From Micromonospora wenchangensis (GTDB taxonomy: Bacteria; Actinomycetota; Actinomycetes; Mycobacteriales; Micromonosporaceae): a stretch of DNA of 40,499 nucleotides. Position numbers and translations under genes: made by a program. This document shows positions 29,929 through 38,715 of the stretch, in pieces. Under the pieces are notes generated by a model that worked only from the letters and a program-made list of their open reading frames with translations, did no database searches and was not told the origin of the DNA. How positions within the stretch are numbered: the first letter of the stretch is position 1; every line of letters starts with the position of its first letter. The stretch is from assembly GCF_002210435.1 (NCBI RefSeq), contig NZ_MZMV01000060.1, forward strand, positions 1 to 40,499, written 5' to 3'.

Positions 29929-32727
29929 ATGTCGCCAATGGTCGATCGTGATCAACAACGTGACCTGCTCGATTCCATGTTCATGGATTGCGCAAGCGGA
30001 AAGGGAGGTGTCCTGGTCGTCAGCGGGCCGGTCGGTACCGGAAAATCAGTTGTGCTGCAGGAGTTCGCCAACCGCATTTTCCAATCCGACGCGGTAGTGC
30101 TGAGCGCCAGTGCCTCCCGGGTGGAGCGGGCGCTACCTTTCGAAATCCTCGCCCAGATCTTCCAACCGCTCGCCGGAGCCCCGCAGCACCGGGCCGAGGT
30201 GGTCCGGATGATCAGCTCCGACGTCTGCACCACGGTGCTGTCCGACGCCGCGACCGAGGAGGTCGAGCGCGCCTACGGCGAGGTGTTCCACGACCTCTGG
30301 CTGATGCTCGTCCGGGAGGCCGCCGAGCACCCGGTGGTGATCACCGTCGACGACGTGCACCACGCGGACGACAGTTCCCTGCGGGGTCTGTTGTTCCTCG
30401 CCCGCCGGCTGAAGTTCGTCAGGTGTCTCATGGTCCTCTCCGAGCAGACCGGACCACCGCACCGGCAGCATCCGTTGATGCACGCCGAGCTGTTCAGCCA
30501 GTCGCACTGCCGGCGCGTCCGCCTCGGCCCCCTCACCCTCGATGGCGTCGGCCGACTGGTCGCCGCGCGGGACATCGTGCCCGACGGTCCCGCGCTCGTC
30601 GAACTGGCGGCCCAGTGCCACGCCGCGACCGGGGGGAATCCACTGCTGGTGTCCGGGCTCCTCGACGACCTCGCCGTGGCGTCGTCCTCCGACACGCTGC
30701 CCGCCGTCCAGTCGCTCGTCACCGGGTCTTTCGGCGAGGCGGTGATCTCCTGCCTGCACCGCAGCCATCCGGAGATCCAGCAGATCGTGACCGGCGCGGC
30801 GATCTTCGAGGCACCCACCCCGCAACGCGTCGCGGCCCTGCTCGACCTCGACGAGAACACCGTCCGCCGGTGTGAACCGGCGCTGACCGTCACCGGCCTG
30901 CTGCCGGACTGGCGACCCCGCCACCCGGCCATCCGCCAGGCGGTGCTCACCCAGCTCAGCCCCCGGGAGAACGGCCGGCTCCACGTCCGCGCCGCCGCAC
31001 TGCTGCGCGACGAGCGGGCACCCATCGAACAGGCGGCGTTCCACCTGCTCGCCGCAGGGGTGCCGCTGCCCACCTGGGCGGTGTCGGTGCTGCAGTCGGC
31101 CGCCACGGAGGCCCTCGCCAACGGCCGCCGCCTCGATGCCGTCCGTTGCCTGGAACTCGCCCGGGAGACCACCTCCGACGACGTCGAGCGGGCCGCCCTC
31201 ACCGCCCGGCTCACCCTGGTCGAATGGCGCGGGAACCAGCCCGCCGCCGAGCGCCACTTCCCGGAGCTGATGGCGGCGGCCGGCGCCGGCCGGCTGTCCT
31301 GGCACGACACCGCCGCGCTCGTGCGCCTGTTGCTGTGGCACGGGCGGCTCGCCGAGGCGGGGGAACTGCTCGACCGCCCGGTCGCGCCGGCCGAGGCCGC
31401 CGGCACGGCACTCCTGCGGGGCTGGCTGGCATCGTCCTATCCGCGCCTGGCCACCCGCCTGCCGGCGGCGTCCGACGACGACGGGAACGGCTTCGCGCTC
31501 CCGCACGGCCCGGCGAACATCGCGGCGGAGATCTGCGCGGCGGTCCAGCTCGGCGAGCTCGACGAGCAGTGCCTGCACCGTGCCGAACAACTACTGGAAA
31601 GCTGCGAGCTGGACGAGGACACCCGGGAGCCGATGCTCACCGCGTTGTGCGCGCTGATCTACGCCGACCGGCTCGACGTCGCGTCGCGGCACTGCGACGA
31701 GGTGCTGCGCCAGCAGGCTGCCCGGCGTGCGCCCACCTGGCGGGCCGCCTTCGCGGCCTGCCGTGGCGAGATCGCCCTGCGCCGGGGTGACCTGGTCCTG
31801 GCCAAGCGCCACGCCCACCTGGCCCTGGCCGGAGTGGCCACCGACCGGTGGGGGGTGGCCGGCGGATGGCCACTGTCCGTGCTGCTGCTCGCGGCGACCG
31901 AGTCGGGAGACCTGGACGAGGCGGCCGCCGCCGTCGTGCAGCCGCTGCCGGAAGCCGTGCTGAACAGCCGGCTCGGGATGCACTACCTCTACGCCCGGGG
32001 ACGGTACTTCCTGGCCCGGGGCCGCGACCAGCTGGCGCTCGACGACTTCCGGCTCTGCGGTGAGCTGTTGGCCGAGTGGAAGCTGGATCTGCCGGGCCTG
32101 GTGCAGTGGCGGCTGGGCATCGCGGAGGTGCACCTGCGCGCCGGCGAGCTGGACCAGGCGCGGCAGCTGACGCAGGCGCAGCTCGACCACGCCTCGGGCC
32201 GCTATCCCCGGACCGCCGGCCTGGCCCTGCGGCTGCACGCGGCCACGGCATCGGACCTTCCCGAACAGATCCGCCTGCTCGACGAGGCGGAGGAGGCCCT
32301 GACGGCGGCGGGCGACCTGCTGCACCGCGCCCAGGTCGTCATGGACCTGAGCCGGGCGTACGCCCGCAGTGGCGCGGGCGACGTGGCCCGTGTCCAGGAG
32401 AGCCGGGCCCGTGAACTGGCCCGGCGGTGCGCGCCCGGTGACGCGGGACTGGCGTTGCTGGCCGCCCCGCCGTGGCCGGAGTCGGTGCCGGCACCGGAGC
32501 CGGCGCCGGTCCCGCACGACAGCGTCGTCCTCGACGACCTGAGCGAGTCCGAGCGGCGGGTGGCGGCACTCGCGGTGCAGGGCCACACCAACCGGCAGAT
32601 CGCCCGCCGGCTCTACATCACGGTCAGCACCGTCGAACAGCACCTGACCAGCACCTACCGCAAGCTCAAGGTGCACCGACGAGCTGACCTGCCGGACATC
32701 CTGACCCTGGTGGGCACCGACGGGTGA
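29929..32727 (+). CDS. LAL-type (large ATP-binding LuxR) transcriptional activator
   Basis: A 932-residue regulator. The N-terminal AAA-type ATPase has Walker A GPVGTGKS at residues 33-40 and a Walker B-like VVITVDDVHHAD near residue 140. The middle 600 residues are helical TPR-like repeats. The C-terminal LuxR helix-turn-helix is about residues 871-925, with LSESERRVAALAVQGHTN followed by RQIARRLYITVSTVEQH. LAL proteins are cluster-situated activators of many macrolide and polyene PKS clusters. ATG 29929 has GGGGGA 6-11 bases upstream; in-frame starts further up (ATG 29905, GTG 29740) lack such a site. It is convergent with dpgD (17 bases between stops). It is the best candidate for binding the TAGGGG repeats (inference). 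Confidence 0.9.
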   Translation: MSPMVDRDQQRDLLDSMFMDCASGKGGVLVVSGPVGTGKSVVLQEFANRIFQSDAVVLSASASRVERALPFEILAQIFQPLAGAPQHRAEVVRMISSDVCTTVLSDAATEEVERAYGEVFHDLWLMLVREAAEHPVVITVDDVHHADDSSLRGLLFLARRLKFVRCLMVLSEQTGPPHRQHPLMHAELFSQSHCRRVRLGPLTLDGVGRLVAARDIVPDGPALVELAAQCHAATGGNPLLVSGLLDDLAVASSSDTLPAVQSLVTGSFGEAVISCLHRSHPEIQQIVTGAAIFEAPTPQRVAALLDLDENTVRRCEPALTVTGLLPDWRPRHPAIRQAVLTQLSPRENGRLHVRAAALLRDERAPIEQAAFHLLAAGVPLPTWAVSVLQSAATEALANGRRLDAVRCLELARETTSDDVERAALTARLTLVEWRGNQPAAERHFPELMAAAGAGRLSWHDTAALVRLLLWHGRLAEAGELLDRPVAPAEAAGTALLRGWLASSYPRLATRLPAASDDDGNGFALPHGPANIAAEICAAVQLGELDEQCLHRAEQLLESCELDEDTREPMLTALCALIYADRLDVASRHCDEVLRQQAARRAPTWRAAFAACRGEIALRRGDLVLAKRHAHLALAGVATDRWGVAGGWPLSVLLLAATESGDLDEAAAAVVQPLPEAVLNSRLGMHYLYARGRYFLARGRDQLALDDFRLCGELLAEWKLDLPGLVQWRLGIAEVHLRAGELDQARQLTQAQLDHASGRYPRTAGLALRLHAATASDLPEQIRLLDEAEEALTAAGDLLHRAQVVMDLSRAYARSGAGDVARVQESRARELARRCAPGDAGLALLAAPPWPESVPAPEPAPVPHDSVVLDDLSESERRVAALAVQGHTNRQIARRLYITVSTVEQHLTSTYRKLKVHRRADLPDILTLVGTDG

Positions 32728-32744
32728 GGCGGGCCGGGCCGGCG

Positions 32745-33542
32745 CTACCGCGCCTGCCAGCGGGGCTGACGTTTCTCCGCGAAGGCGCGCGGCCCCTCCT
32801 TGGCGTCCGCGCTGTGCATCCGGATCTCCTCGCACGGATAGCGGGTGGCGAACGCCTGCTCCAGGGGAAGGTCGAGCGAGGTGAGCACCGCCTGCTTCAC
32901 CGCACGGACGGCCAGCGGCGCGCAGGCCAGCAGGTCGGTGACCCAGCCGTGGACGCAGTCGTCCAGGTCGGCCGCCGGCACCACGTCGTTGACCAGGCCC
33001 AGCTCGTAGGCGCGGCGCGCGCCGAGCTGCCGCCCCGTCATCAGGTGGCCCAGCGCGGTGCGTACCGGTAGCTGACGGCTGAGCCGGAACACCCCGCCGG
33101 CGCCCGCGATCAGGCCGAGCCGCGCCTCCGGCAGGCCGAACCGGGCGTCCTCCGCGGCGATGATCAGGTCACAGGCCAACGCCAGTTCGAATCCGCCGCC
33201 GAGGGCGTACCCGGACACCTGCGCGACGAGCGGCTTGGTCAACCCGAAGCGCTCGGTGAGCCGGGGCCAGCCCGGCCGGCCCCGGCTACCGAAGGTGGCC
33301 GGGGCCGCCAACCCGGCGGCCTCCCGCTGGGCCAGTTCGCGGAGATCCTGACCCACCGAGAAGGCGCGACCGCCCGCGCCGGTGAGCACACCAACCCAGA
33401 TGTCGTCGTCCTGGGCGAAATCGTCCCAGATCTCGGCCAGTTCCTCGTGCATCCGGAGGTTCATCGCGTTGAGCACCTCGGGGCGGTTCAGGCGGATCGT
33501 CGCGAGGTGGCCCTCCTTGTGGTACTTCACCGTGGTCGGCAC
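32745..33542 (-). CDS. dpgD: Enoyl-CoA hydratase/isomerase-family DpgD
   Basis: A 265-residue crotonase-fold protein with RAFSVGQDLRELA, the oxyanion-hole SGYALGGGFELALACD (about residues 110-125) and LPEARLGLIAGAGG. In glycopeptide producers DpgD assists DpgA and DpgB in turning the tetraketide into 3,5-dihydroxyphenylacetyl-CoA, probably as a dehydratase. It starts at GTG 33542 with GGAG 7-10 bases upstream, 12 bases after the aldehyde dehydrogenase stop, and is the last gene of the six-gene leftward operon. Unlike most dpg operons, the dpgD here is separated from dpgA-C by the decarboxylase and dehydrogenase genes. Confidence 0.85.
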   Translation of the reverse strand: MPTTVKYHKEGHLATIRLNRPEVLNAMNLRMHEELAEIWDDFAQDDDIWVGVLTGAGGRAFSVGQDLRELAQREAAGLAAPATFGSRGRPGWPRLTERFGLTKPLVAQVSGYALGGGFELALACDLIIAAEDARFGLPEARLGLIAGAGGVFRLSRQLPVRTALGHLMTGRQLGARRAYELGLVNDVVPAADLDDCVHGWVTDLLACAPLAVRAVKQAVLTSLDLPLEQAFATRYPCEEIRMHSADAKEGPRAFAEKRQPRWQAR

Positions 33543-33554
33543 GCGCGGCTCCGA

Positions 33555-35000
33555 TCAGCTGGTGGCGGGCGTGGTCAGCCACTGCCACTGGGTGAACTCT
33601 TCCCCGTTGCGCCCCGCCCCGTGCCGGTGCCCGTTGCCGGACGCGCCGCGTCCGCCGAAGGGCACGAAGGCGTTGTCGTCGATGGTCGGGTCGTTGACGT
33701 GGACGATGCCCGTGGCGAGCCGGTCGGCCAGCGCCGCGCCCCGGGCGACCGAACCGGTGAACACCGAGGCCACCAGTCCGTACTCGGTGCGGTTGGCCAG
33801 CTGGACGGCCTCGTCGGCATCGGCGACCACGACGACCGGCGCCACCGGTCCGAAGATCTCCTCGGTGAACGCGGCGTGCTCGGGCGTGACCGCGCTGAGC
33901 ACCGTCGGGTGGTACATGAGCCCGGTGCCGGCACCCCCGGTCCGCAGCACCGCCCCGGCGGCCACCGACTGGCACACGATCCGGTCGACCCGCTCCCGCT
34001 GGCCCGCGTCGATGAGCGGCCCCAGGGTGACCTGCTCGGTCCACGGGTCGCCGACCGTCGCCGCGTCGGCCTGGCGGCACAGTTCCGCCAGGTACTCGTC
34101 GGCGACGGAGGCCACGACGATGTGCCGTCCCGCGGACATGCACACCTGCCCCTGGTGGAAGAAGGAACTCCACGCGCCCGCCGCGGCGGCGGCCCGCACG
34201 TCGGCGTCCTCCAGCACCAGCAGCGCGTTGTTGCCGCCCAGCTCCAGCGACGTGCGCTTGAGCAACCCGCCGGCCTCGGCGCCGATCTGCCGGCCGACCG
34301 CCGACGAACCGGTGAACGCCACCATGTCCGTGCCGGGGTGACGCACCAGGGCCCGACCGGCCTCCGGCCCGCCGGCGAGCACCTGCAGGACGCCCTCGGG
34401 CAGGCCCGCCCGTTCGAACACGGCGGCCACCACGTGCCCGCCGGCGACCGCGGTGCGCGGGTCCGGTTTGAGGACGACGGCGTTGCCCAGCGCGAGCGCC
34501 GGCGCAACGGCCCGCAGGGCCAGCAGCAGCGGCACGTTCCAGGGGCTGATCACGCCGACCGTGCCCACCGGGAGCCGGCGGCCCACACTGTGCCGGCCCG
34601 CCGGGTCCGCCAGCAGCTCACCGTGCGGGTGGACGGCCAGGGCGGCGGCGGCCCACAGCTCGTCCAACGACGAGTGGACCTCGTACTCCGCCTTGGCACG
34701 GACCGCGCCGCCCTCGCGGATCAGCCACTCGACGACCTCGTCGGTGTGCTCGGTCAGCACCAGGGCGGCCCGGCGCAGCACGGCGGCGCGCTCCGGCGCG
34801 GGACGGGCCCACCAGTCCGGCTGGGCCCGGCCGGCGGCCTCGACCGCGGCGGCCACGTCCGTGGCGTCACCGACCCCGACCTCCGTCAGTACCGCGCCGG
34901 TGGCCGGCTCGACCACCTTGCTGGTGCCCCCGGCCGTGTGCCGCCAGCCGCCGTGGTAGGCCCTGCCGCCGGTGCGGGCGAGATCGATCAGTGCGGTCAC
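33555..35000 (-). CDS. Aldehyde dehydrogenase (benzaldehyde dehydrogenase-like)
   Basis: A 481-residue NAD(P)-dependent aldehyde dehydrogenase. The catalytic Cys is in FHQGQVCMSAGR (residue 287), the general-base Glu in LELGGNNAL (residue 253), the Asn in SPWNVPLLLAL, and the cofactor loop is FTGSSAVGRQIG (about 229-240). VCMSAGRH and the PTIDDNAFVPFGG ending are typical of the benzaldehyde/vanillin dehydrogenase branch. It starts at GTG 35000, overlapping the decarboxylase stop (GTGA 34997-35000), so both are made together. The expected reaction is oxidation of 3,5-dihydroxybenzaldehyde to 3,5-dihydroxybenzoate, based on neighbours and not on the sequence alone. Confidence 0.9.
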   Translation of the reverse strand: MTALIDLARTGGRAYHGGWRHTAGGTSKVVEPATGAVLTEVGVGDATDVAAAVEAAGRAQPDWWARPAPERAAVLRRAALVLTEHTDEVVEWLIREGGAVRAKAEYEVHSSLDELWAAAALAVHPHGELLADPAGRHSVGRRLPVGTVGVISPWNVPLLLALRAVAPALALGNAVVLKPDPRTAVAGGHVVAAVFERAGLPEGVLQVLAGGPEAGRALVRHPGTDMVAFTGSSAVGRQIGAEAGGLLKRTSLELGGNNALLVLEDADVRAAAAAGAWSSFFHQGQVCMSAGRHIVVASVADEYLAELCRQADAATVGDPWTEQVTLGPLIDAGQRERVDRIVCQSVAAGAVLRTGGAGTGLMYHPTVLSAVTPEHAAFTEEIFGPVAPVVVVADADEAVQLANRTEYGLVASVFTGSVARGAALADRLATGIVHVNDPTIDDNAFVPFGGRGASGNGHRHGAGRNGEEFTQWQWLTTPATS

Positions 35001-36646
35001 GGTCGGGCTCCTTGCTGGTGGCCGAGGAGGGGAACGTCGATCAGCAGCGGGCCGGACCGGTGCGCGGCGTCGGACACCAGCTGGACGAGTTCGTCGACGT
35101 GCGTGATCCGGCGTGCCTCGACGCCGAAGAACGCGGCGGCGACGGTGAAGTCGAGCCCGCCCAGGTCGAGCCCCGGATAGTGGCCGGCCCGGGTGGCCCT
35201 GCTGTCCCAGCCGTCCAGGGTGTCCTTGAGGGTGCGGTACTCGCCGTTGTTCATCACCACGAACGTGACAGGCACCGCGTGGCGGGCGGCGGCCCACAGG
35301 CCCTGGAGACCGAACATGCTGCACCCGTCCCCGAGGACGGCGACCACCGGGCGGGTGGGGTCGCCCATCGCGGTGCCGACCGCGGCGCCGATGCCGAAGC
35401 CCAGCCCACCGCCGAGCGTGTGCACGAGGGAACGGGGCCGGGCCAACCGCAGCACCCGGCGCAGCAGCACCCCCGCGGTGATGGCCTCCTCGAGCACCAC
35501 CGCGTCGTCGGGCAGCCCGGAGGCGACGGCGTGCACGGCGGCCAACGGGTCCAGCGGTGCCCGCCCGTACGCCTTCAGCGCCGCGGTGTCGATCGCGGCC
35601 CGCTGCTCGAGGTGCCGCTGCCGCAGCGTGCAGCGGCGGCGCTGCGCCTCGGGTGCGTCGGACGGGTCGGGCAGGGCGGCGGCGAGCCGCTGCAACGTCG
35701 GCCCGAGCGCGCCGGTCAGGCCGCACGCCACGGTGAAGTTGCGACCGATCTCGGTGGGGTCGGAGTCGACCTGGACGACCCGGGTGCCCGGCGGGATCGC
35801 GGGACCGGGCGAGTAGTGGTGGGGCATGAAGGCGTGGCACCCGGCGATGAGCACCACGTCGTACGGGGCCAGCGCGGCGCGGATCTCCGCGTTGACCGGC
35901 GGCAGCACCCCCGCGTACAGGTCGTGGTCCATGGGGAAGTCCAGGCCGTCGTGCATCGGCTGGTGGTAGACGGCGGCACCCAGGGCCTCGGCGATCGTGA
36001 CGAGCGACCCGACGCCGCCCTCCCGGCCCACCCCGTCCCCGGCGACCACGGCGGGGTGCCGGGCCCCGGCCAGCAGCGCGGCGGCGGCGTCCACCCCGGT
36101 GGCGACCGGGGGCGGCGCGACCGGCGCGTCGAAGAGCGTGACCTCGGTCTCCTCGGCCAGCAGGTCCATCGGTACCGACAGGAAGACCGGGCCGGCCGGC
36201 GGCAGGACGGCGAGCCGGAAGGCCCGACGCACCATCACCGGGAGGTCCTGGGCGTGCTGGACGTCGAACGTGGCCTTGACCGCCGGCCGGGCCAGGCCGA
36301 CGAGGTCACCGGAGAGCATCGGGTCCTGCGCCAGGTGCCGCCGGTCCTGCTGGCCGGCGGTGACGACCAGGGGTGTCCTGGAGCGGCTCGCGTTGAGCAG
36401 CCCGGACAGGCCGTTGGCCAGACCGGCCGCCACGTGCAGGCTCACGAACGCGGGTCGCCCGGTGGCGCGGGCGTACCCGTCGGCCATCGCCACGACCGAC
36501 CCCTCGTGTACGCCGAGCACGTACTCGATGTCGGGATGGTCCACCAGGGCGTCCAGGAACGGCAGCTCGGTGGTGCCCGGATTGCCGAAGACGCGGGTCA
36601 CGCCCTCCTCGCGCAGGATCCGGATCAGCGCCTCGACGGGTCTCAT
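34997..36646 (-). CDS. ThDP-dependent decarboxylase, benzoylformate decarboxylase-like
   Basis: A 549-residue three-domain ThDP enzyme. The cofactor Glu is in VHEGSVV (residue 48), the magnesium/diphosphate motif begins GDGCSMF and ends VVMNNGEY, and catalytic His residues match benzoylformate decarboxylase (SLHVAAG, His71; FPMDHDLYAGV). GNPGTTELPF corresponds to G-N-P-G-S-N-E-L-P-F of the Pseudomonas enzyme, so its active-site Ser is Thr25 here. TAGQQ and PGLDLGGLDF also follow that enzyme. It should decarboxylate an arylglyoxylate, here 3,5-dihydroxyphenylglyoxylate from DpgC, to the aldehyde. The start ATG 36646 overlaps the dpgC stop (ATGA 36643-36646). Confidence 0.9.
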   Translation of the reverse strand: MRPVEALIRILREEGVTRVFGNPGTTELPFLDALVDHPDIEYVLGVHEGSVVAMADGYARATGRPAFVSLHVAAGLANGLSGLLNASRSRTPLVVTAGQQDRRHLAQDPMLSGDLVGLARPAVKATFDVQHAQDLPVMVRRAFRLAVLPPAGPVFLSVPMDLLAEETEVTLFDAPVAPPPVATGVDAAAALLAGARHPAVVAGDGVGREGGVGSLVTIAEALGAAVYHQPMHDGLDFPMDHDLYAGVLPPVNAEIRAALAPYDVVLIAGCHAFMPHHYSPGPAIPPGTRVVQVDSDPTEIGRNFTVACGLTGALGPTLQRLAAALPDPSDAPEAQRRRCTLRQRHLEQRAAIDTAALKAYGRAPLDPLAAVHAVASGLPDDAVVLEEAITAGVLLRRVLRLARPRSLVHTLGGGLGFGIGAAVGTAMGDPTRPVVAVLGDGCSMFGLQGLWAAARHAVPVTFVVMNNGEYRTLKDTLDGWDSRATRAGHYPGLDLGGLDFTVAAAFFGVEARRITHVDELVQLVSDAAHRSGPLLIDVPLLGHQQGARP

Positions 36647-37977
36647 CGGCCGCGCTCCCCGGCCCAGTGGGTACTGATCTTGGCCAGCACGTCCGGGCTG
36701 TAGAGCCGGTCGCCCTGCACCAGGGCGAACTCCGACAGGTAGTCGAGGAACCGGTCGACCGGTTCGTCGGCGAGGTTCAACATGTGCCGGTTCGCCAGCA
36801 CGGCCGGGGCGGTCAGCCGCTCGGCGGCCCGGTCCGCCGCCCGGCCCACCTCCTGCGGGTCGACGGCCTCGTCGCAGATCCCGCTCGCCTGCGGGTCGGC
36901 CGCCCACAGCTTGCGGCCGTTGAGGATGACGTCCCGGGCCAGCCGGGGGCCGACCAGCCGCCCGAGCCGCAGGTTCGCGACCCCGGGCACGATCCCCTCC
37001 TGGGCGGCGGGGAGGCTGAAGTAGGCGTCGGCGCCGGCGACCACCCGGTCGCAGGCGAGCAGCAGTTGCATCCCGCCGCCGATGGCGAACGTGTCGACCG
37101 CCGCGAGCCAGGGCTTCTCCCGCCAGACGCGGGTGCCGGTGGGGCGGTCCTCCGGCACCCGCAGTCCACGGACGATCTTGCTGAGGTAGCCGAGTTCCCG
37201 GCCGAGCAGGAAGTCGACGTACGAGATGCGGCCCTGGTGCAGGTGCTTGAGGTTGATGCCGGCGCTGAACACCCGACGCCCGGCGTACCGGGGATGGGTC
37301 ATCGTCGCGCCGCGCAGCAGCCCGACCCGGATGCCGTCGTCGAGCAGGACCAGGTCGACCGCCGTCTCCAGATCCGCGGTGAGCTGGTCGTCCTCGGCGT
37401 TCAGGCAGGACGTGTTGCCCAGGGTGACCCGTCCGAGGTCGCCGTCGCGTTCCAGCCGGACCGTGGCGAACTCCGCCACCCCGCTGCGCGCGAAGGTGGG
37501 CAGCAGCGCCAGCGCCGCCGCGGTGGGCCGCAGCATGGCCTCGACGATGTGCCGCCCGGTCGCCCGCGTGCCCAGCAGGTGGTGGAAGAAGATGGCCTGG
37601 TCGATCTCCCGGCCCTCCTTGTGCGCCTGCGGGCGGGCGCGTTCCGCGGCGAGCTGGGCGGTCGTCGGCACGAGACCGGGGAAGCGTTCCGCCGCGGCGC
37701 AGACGAGTTCCGCGAGCCGGGGCCACCGGGTCCCCGCAGCGGTCAGCTCCGCGAACACGGCAGGGGTGTGGGCCGAGAGGAACCTCGACCGCAGCTCCCT
37801 GCCCGACCGGTGCAACTCGTCGGCTACCGCCTGCTCGGCCGCCGTCCGTTCCGGCTTGTCCGGCAGCTCGGCGAGCCGTGCCTCGTTCCGGTCGGTCCGC
37901 GTCCGGACCGCCTCGGCGTCCGGGTCCAGCTCGCCGGTCAGCGACCGTTCGCGCGTCAGCGCGGTGGAGGGGGTCAT
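36643..37977 (-). CDS. dpgC: DpgC, cofactor-independent 3,5-dihydroxyphenylacetyl-CoA 1,2-dioxygenase
   Basis: A 444-residue member of the crotonase family with the extra N-terminal helical domain of about 190 residues that is specific to DpgC. The fold's core signatures are TLGNTSCLNAED, FSAGINLKHLHQG, the Q-containing AIGGGMQLLLACD (about residues 298-310), and AAQEGIVPGVANLRLGR. Established: DpgC uses O2 without metal or cofactor to turn 3,5-dihydroxyphenylacetyl-CoA into 3,5-dihydroxyphenylglyoxylate. In glycopeptide clusters an aminotransferase would then give Dpg; here a decarboxylase gene follows instead, with ATGA overlap. ATG 37977 also overlaps the dpgB stop. Confidence 0.93.
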   Translation of the reverse strand: MTPSTALTRERSLTGELDPDAEAVRTRTDRNEARLAELPDKPERTAAEQAVADELHRSGRELRSRFLSAHTPAVFAELTAAGTRWPRLAELVCAAAERFPGLVPTTAQLAAERARPQAHKEGREIDQAIFFHHLLGTRATGRHIVEAMLRPTAAALALLPTFARSGVAEFATVRLERDGDLGRVTLGNTSCLNAEDDQLTADLETAVDLVLLDDGIRVGLLRGATMTHPRYAGRRVFSAGINLKHLHQGRISYVDFLLGRELGYLSKIVRGLRVPEDRPTGTRVWREKPWLAAVDTFAIGGGMQLLLACDRVVAGADAYFSLPAAQEGIVPGVANLRLGRLVGPRLARDVILNGRKLWAADPQASGICDEAVDPQEVGRAADRAAERLTAPAVLANRHMLNLADEPVDRFLDYLSEFALVQGDRLYSPDVLAKISTHWAGERGR

Positions 37978-38666
37978 GCGGGCTGGACCCCCTGCATGCG
38001 CCGCAGCGTCCGGTCACACGCCGCGAGGTGGGTGCCGAGCGCCTCCTCGAAGCTGACCGCGCTCGCCTCCAGCAGCAACCGCCGACGGATCGCCAGCTCG
38101 CTGCCGGTCAGCTCGCCGACCGCGGTGACCCGCTCCGCCACCGCCCGGTCGAGGTCGGCGGCGATCTCGTCGACGAGCCCCAGCCCGACGGCCTCGACGG
38201 CGGAGATCTCCGCGCCGAACAGCACCAGGCTGCGGGAACGGGCCACCCCGACCTGGTTGGCGACCCGGTGCACCGCCATCCCCGGCCACGGCTCGCCGGC
38301 CGCCGCCGGCAGCCGCAGGCGCAGCTCGGGACCGCCGATCCGGTGGTCGGCCGCGAGCAGCGCCTCCAGGGCGGGGCCGGCGCACAGACCGTCGGCGACG
38401 GCGATGGTGACGGCGTCGAGCCGTTCGAGCCGGCGCAGCGCCCGCTCCCACTTGTTGACCGTGTGGATGCTCAGGTCCGCCGGGGGCGCCCCGCCGCCGG
38501 CCGTCCCGGTGAGCCGCAGGACCAACAGTGCGCCCGGGGAACCCTCCACCTCGGCGCAGGCTCGGTCCACCCGCGCGATCAGCTCGGTGTCGACGGACTG
38601 TCCACTACCGATGGACAGGGGAACGACCTGCGGAGTGCCGGTCTGGGAGCTCGCGCTGCCTGTCAA
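37974..38666 (-). CDS. dpgB: DpgB, enoyl-CoA hydratase-family helper of DpgA
   Basis: A 230-residue crotonase-fold protein, short and divergent as is usual for DpgB. It has SIGSGQSVDTELIARVDRAC at the start, a central VADGLCAGPALEALLAADHRI (reduced oxyanion loop), and GWP-type GEPWPGMAVHRVANQVG. DpgB speeds up release and aromatisation of the DpgA product together with DpgD. The best start is TTG 38666, preceded by AGAAGGCGG at about 38677-38685; no ATG or GTG nearby has a better site. It begins 49 bases after dpgA and overlaps dpgC by 4 bases. Confidence 0.85.
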   Translation of the reverse strand: MTGSASSQTGTPQVVPLSIGSGQSVDTELIARVDRACAEVEGSPGALLVLRLTGTAGGGAPPADLSIHTVNKWERALRRLERLDAVTIAVADGLCAGPALEALLAADHRIGGPELRLRLPAAAGEPWPGMAVHRVANQVGVARSRSLVLFGAEISAVEAVGLGLVDEIAADLDRAVAERVTAVGELTGSELAIRRRLLLEASAVSFEEALGTHLAACDRTLRRMQGVQPA

Positions 38667-38715
38667 TGCGCACCGCCTTCTGGGTGGGGTCAGTGGTTGC
38701 GGGATGGTCCGCGGC

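Noticed and set aside
32728..32744. A terminator between the convergent LAL and dpgD genes
   Set aside because: The 17-base gap and its flanks have GC-rich partial complementarity but no clean stem.
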